Source: CAZHCG01 sp046484285 (GTDB taxonomy: Bacteria; Myxococcota_A; Polyangia; JAAYKL01). From it: 13,460 nt of DNA. Shown one piece after another: positions 13,254 to 13,460 of the stretch (positions are counted from its first letter, which is position 1; each line of letters starts with the position of its first letter). Both the position numbers and the translations under genes were made by a program. Location: assembly GCA_046484285.1 (NCBI GenBank), contig JAWOBP010000225.1, positions 1 through 13,460 on the forward strand, given 5' to 3'. Below the pieces are notes generated by a model. It worked only from the letters and a program-made list of their open reading frames with translations. It made no database searches and was not told the origin of the DNA.

Positions 13254-13460
13254 TCAGAGCGGAACGTCGCCGGCGTCGGCCGGCACCTCGTCGTCCCCGA
13301 TGATCGGACAGTGCCAGATCTCGACCTCCTCCATCCACTGGCAGTTCCCGTACCCGGCGATGCCCGAGCCCCAGCAGCGCACCGTGCCGCCTGAGAGCAA
13401 GGCGCAGGTATTTCCGCCAGAAGAGATCTGGGTGACGGTTCCACCCACATCCACGTCCCC
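13254..13460 (-). CDS. RCC1-repeat protein, C-terminal end (partial)
   Basis: The frame enters from the right edge and ends at the stop complementary to 13254-13256. It covers the last repeat of an RCC1-like (regulator of chromosome condensation) beta-propeller: GDVDVGGTVTQISSGGNTCA, then LLSGGTVRCWGSG, and an ending IGDDEVPADAGDV. The RCWG and GDDE-P-A-GDV elements are typical of the secreted multi-repeat RCC1 proteins of myxobacteria. Their usual role is protein binding, with the target unknown. The N-terminus, signal and repeat number lie outside the window. The segment between GYGN and IGDDE carries an insertion with two Cys (NCQWMEEVEIWHC) where standard repeats have a short loop; a disulfide is possible. 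It converges with the lipoprotein operon. Confidence 0.85.
   Translation of the reverse strand, partial: GDVDVGGTVTQISSGGNTCALLSGGTVRCWGSGIAGYGNCQWMEEVEIWHCPIIGDDEVPADAGDVPL

Overview
The window is GC-rich DNA with a strong G/C preference at codon third positions. Its gene content suggests a myxobacterium-like or related deltaproteobacterial lineage: several lipoproteins, one with an Asp-rich linker next to a von Willebrand A domain, a TPR lipoprotein with an AgmX-like C-terminus, an RCC1-repeat protein, patatin-like proteins and a large SpoIVB-type (S55) peptidase. This placement is inferred from gene style only; no rRNA or other phylogenetic marker is present. All genes read on the + strand except the last, which is cut by the right edge.

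Layout. (1) 127-549 is the C-terminal part of an Rpn/transposase-like nuclease protein, probably a remnant. (2) 675-5478 is a tight three-gene operon with ATGA overlaps at both junctions: a secreted S55 serine peptidase whose catalytic motifs appear in permuted order, a secreted beta-propeller/beta-sandwich protein, and a patatin-like hydrolase without a signal peptide. (3) 5579-6628 is a lipoprotein with a von Willebrand A domain, followed 45 bases later by an unrecognised charged 184-residue protein (6674-7228). (4) 7301-9516 is a two-gene unit joined by a GTGA overlap: an ATP-grasp enzyme and a second, canonical patatin-like protein. (5) 9645-11141 is pyrBI, aspartate carbamoyltransferase with catalytic and zinc-binding regulatory chains fused in one polypeptide. 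(6) 11142-11721 is a long non-conserved-looking gap containing a good promoter with a 9-bp tandem repeat between its elements and two tiny coupled reading frames. (7) 11722-13064 is a pair of overlapping lipoprotein genes. (8) 13254-13460 (minus strand) is the end of an RCC1-repeat protein.

How the genes relate. Most of the window deals with the cell envelope: a periplasmic peptidase with a propeller partner, lipoproteins, and two lipid-acyl-hydrolase-like proteins, each the last gene of a translationally coupled operon. The housekeeping gene pyrBI sits alone between them. The best candidates for undescribed biology are the S55-propeller-patatin operon, the ATP-grasp/patatin pair, and the small-peptide locus at about 11300-11711. 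Several operon-leading genes lack a Shine-Dalgarno sequence and have a -10-like box 7-9 bases before the ATG, which suggests leaderless transcripts.
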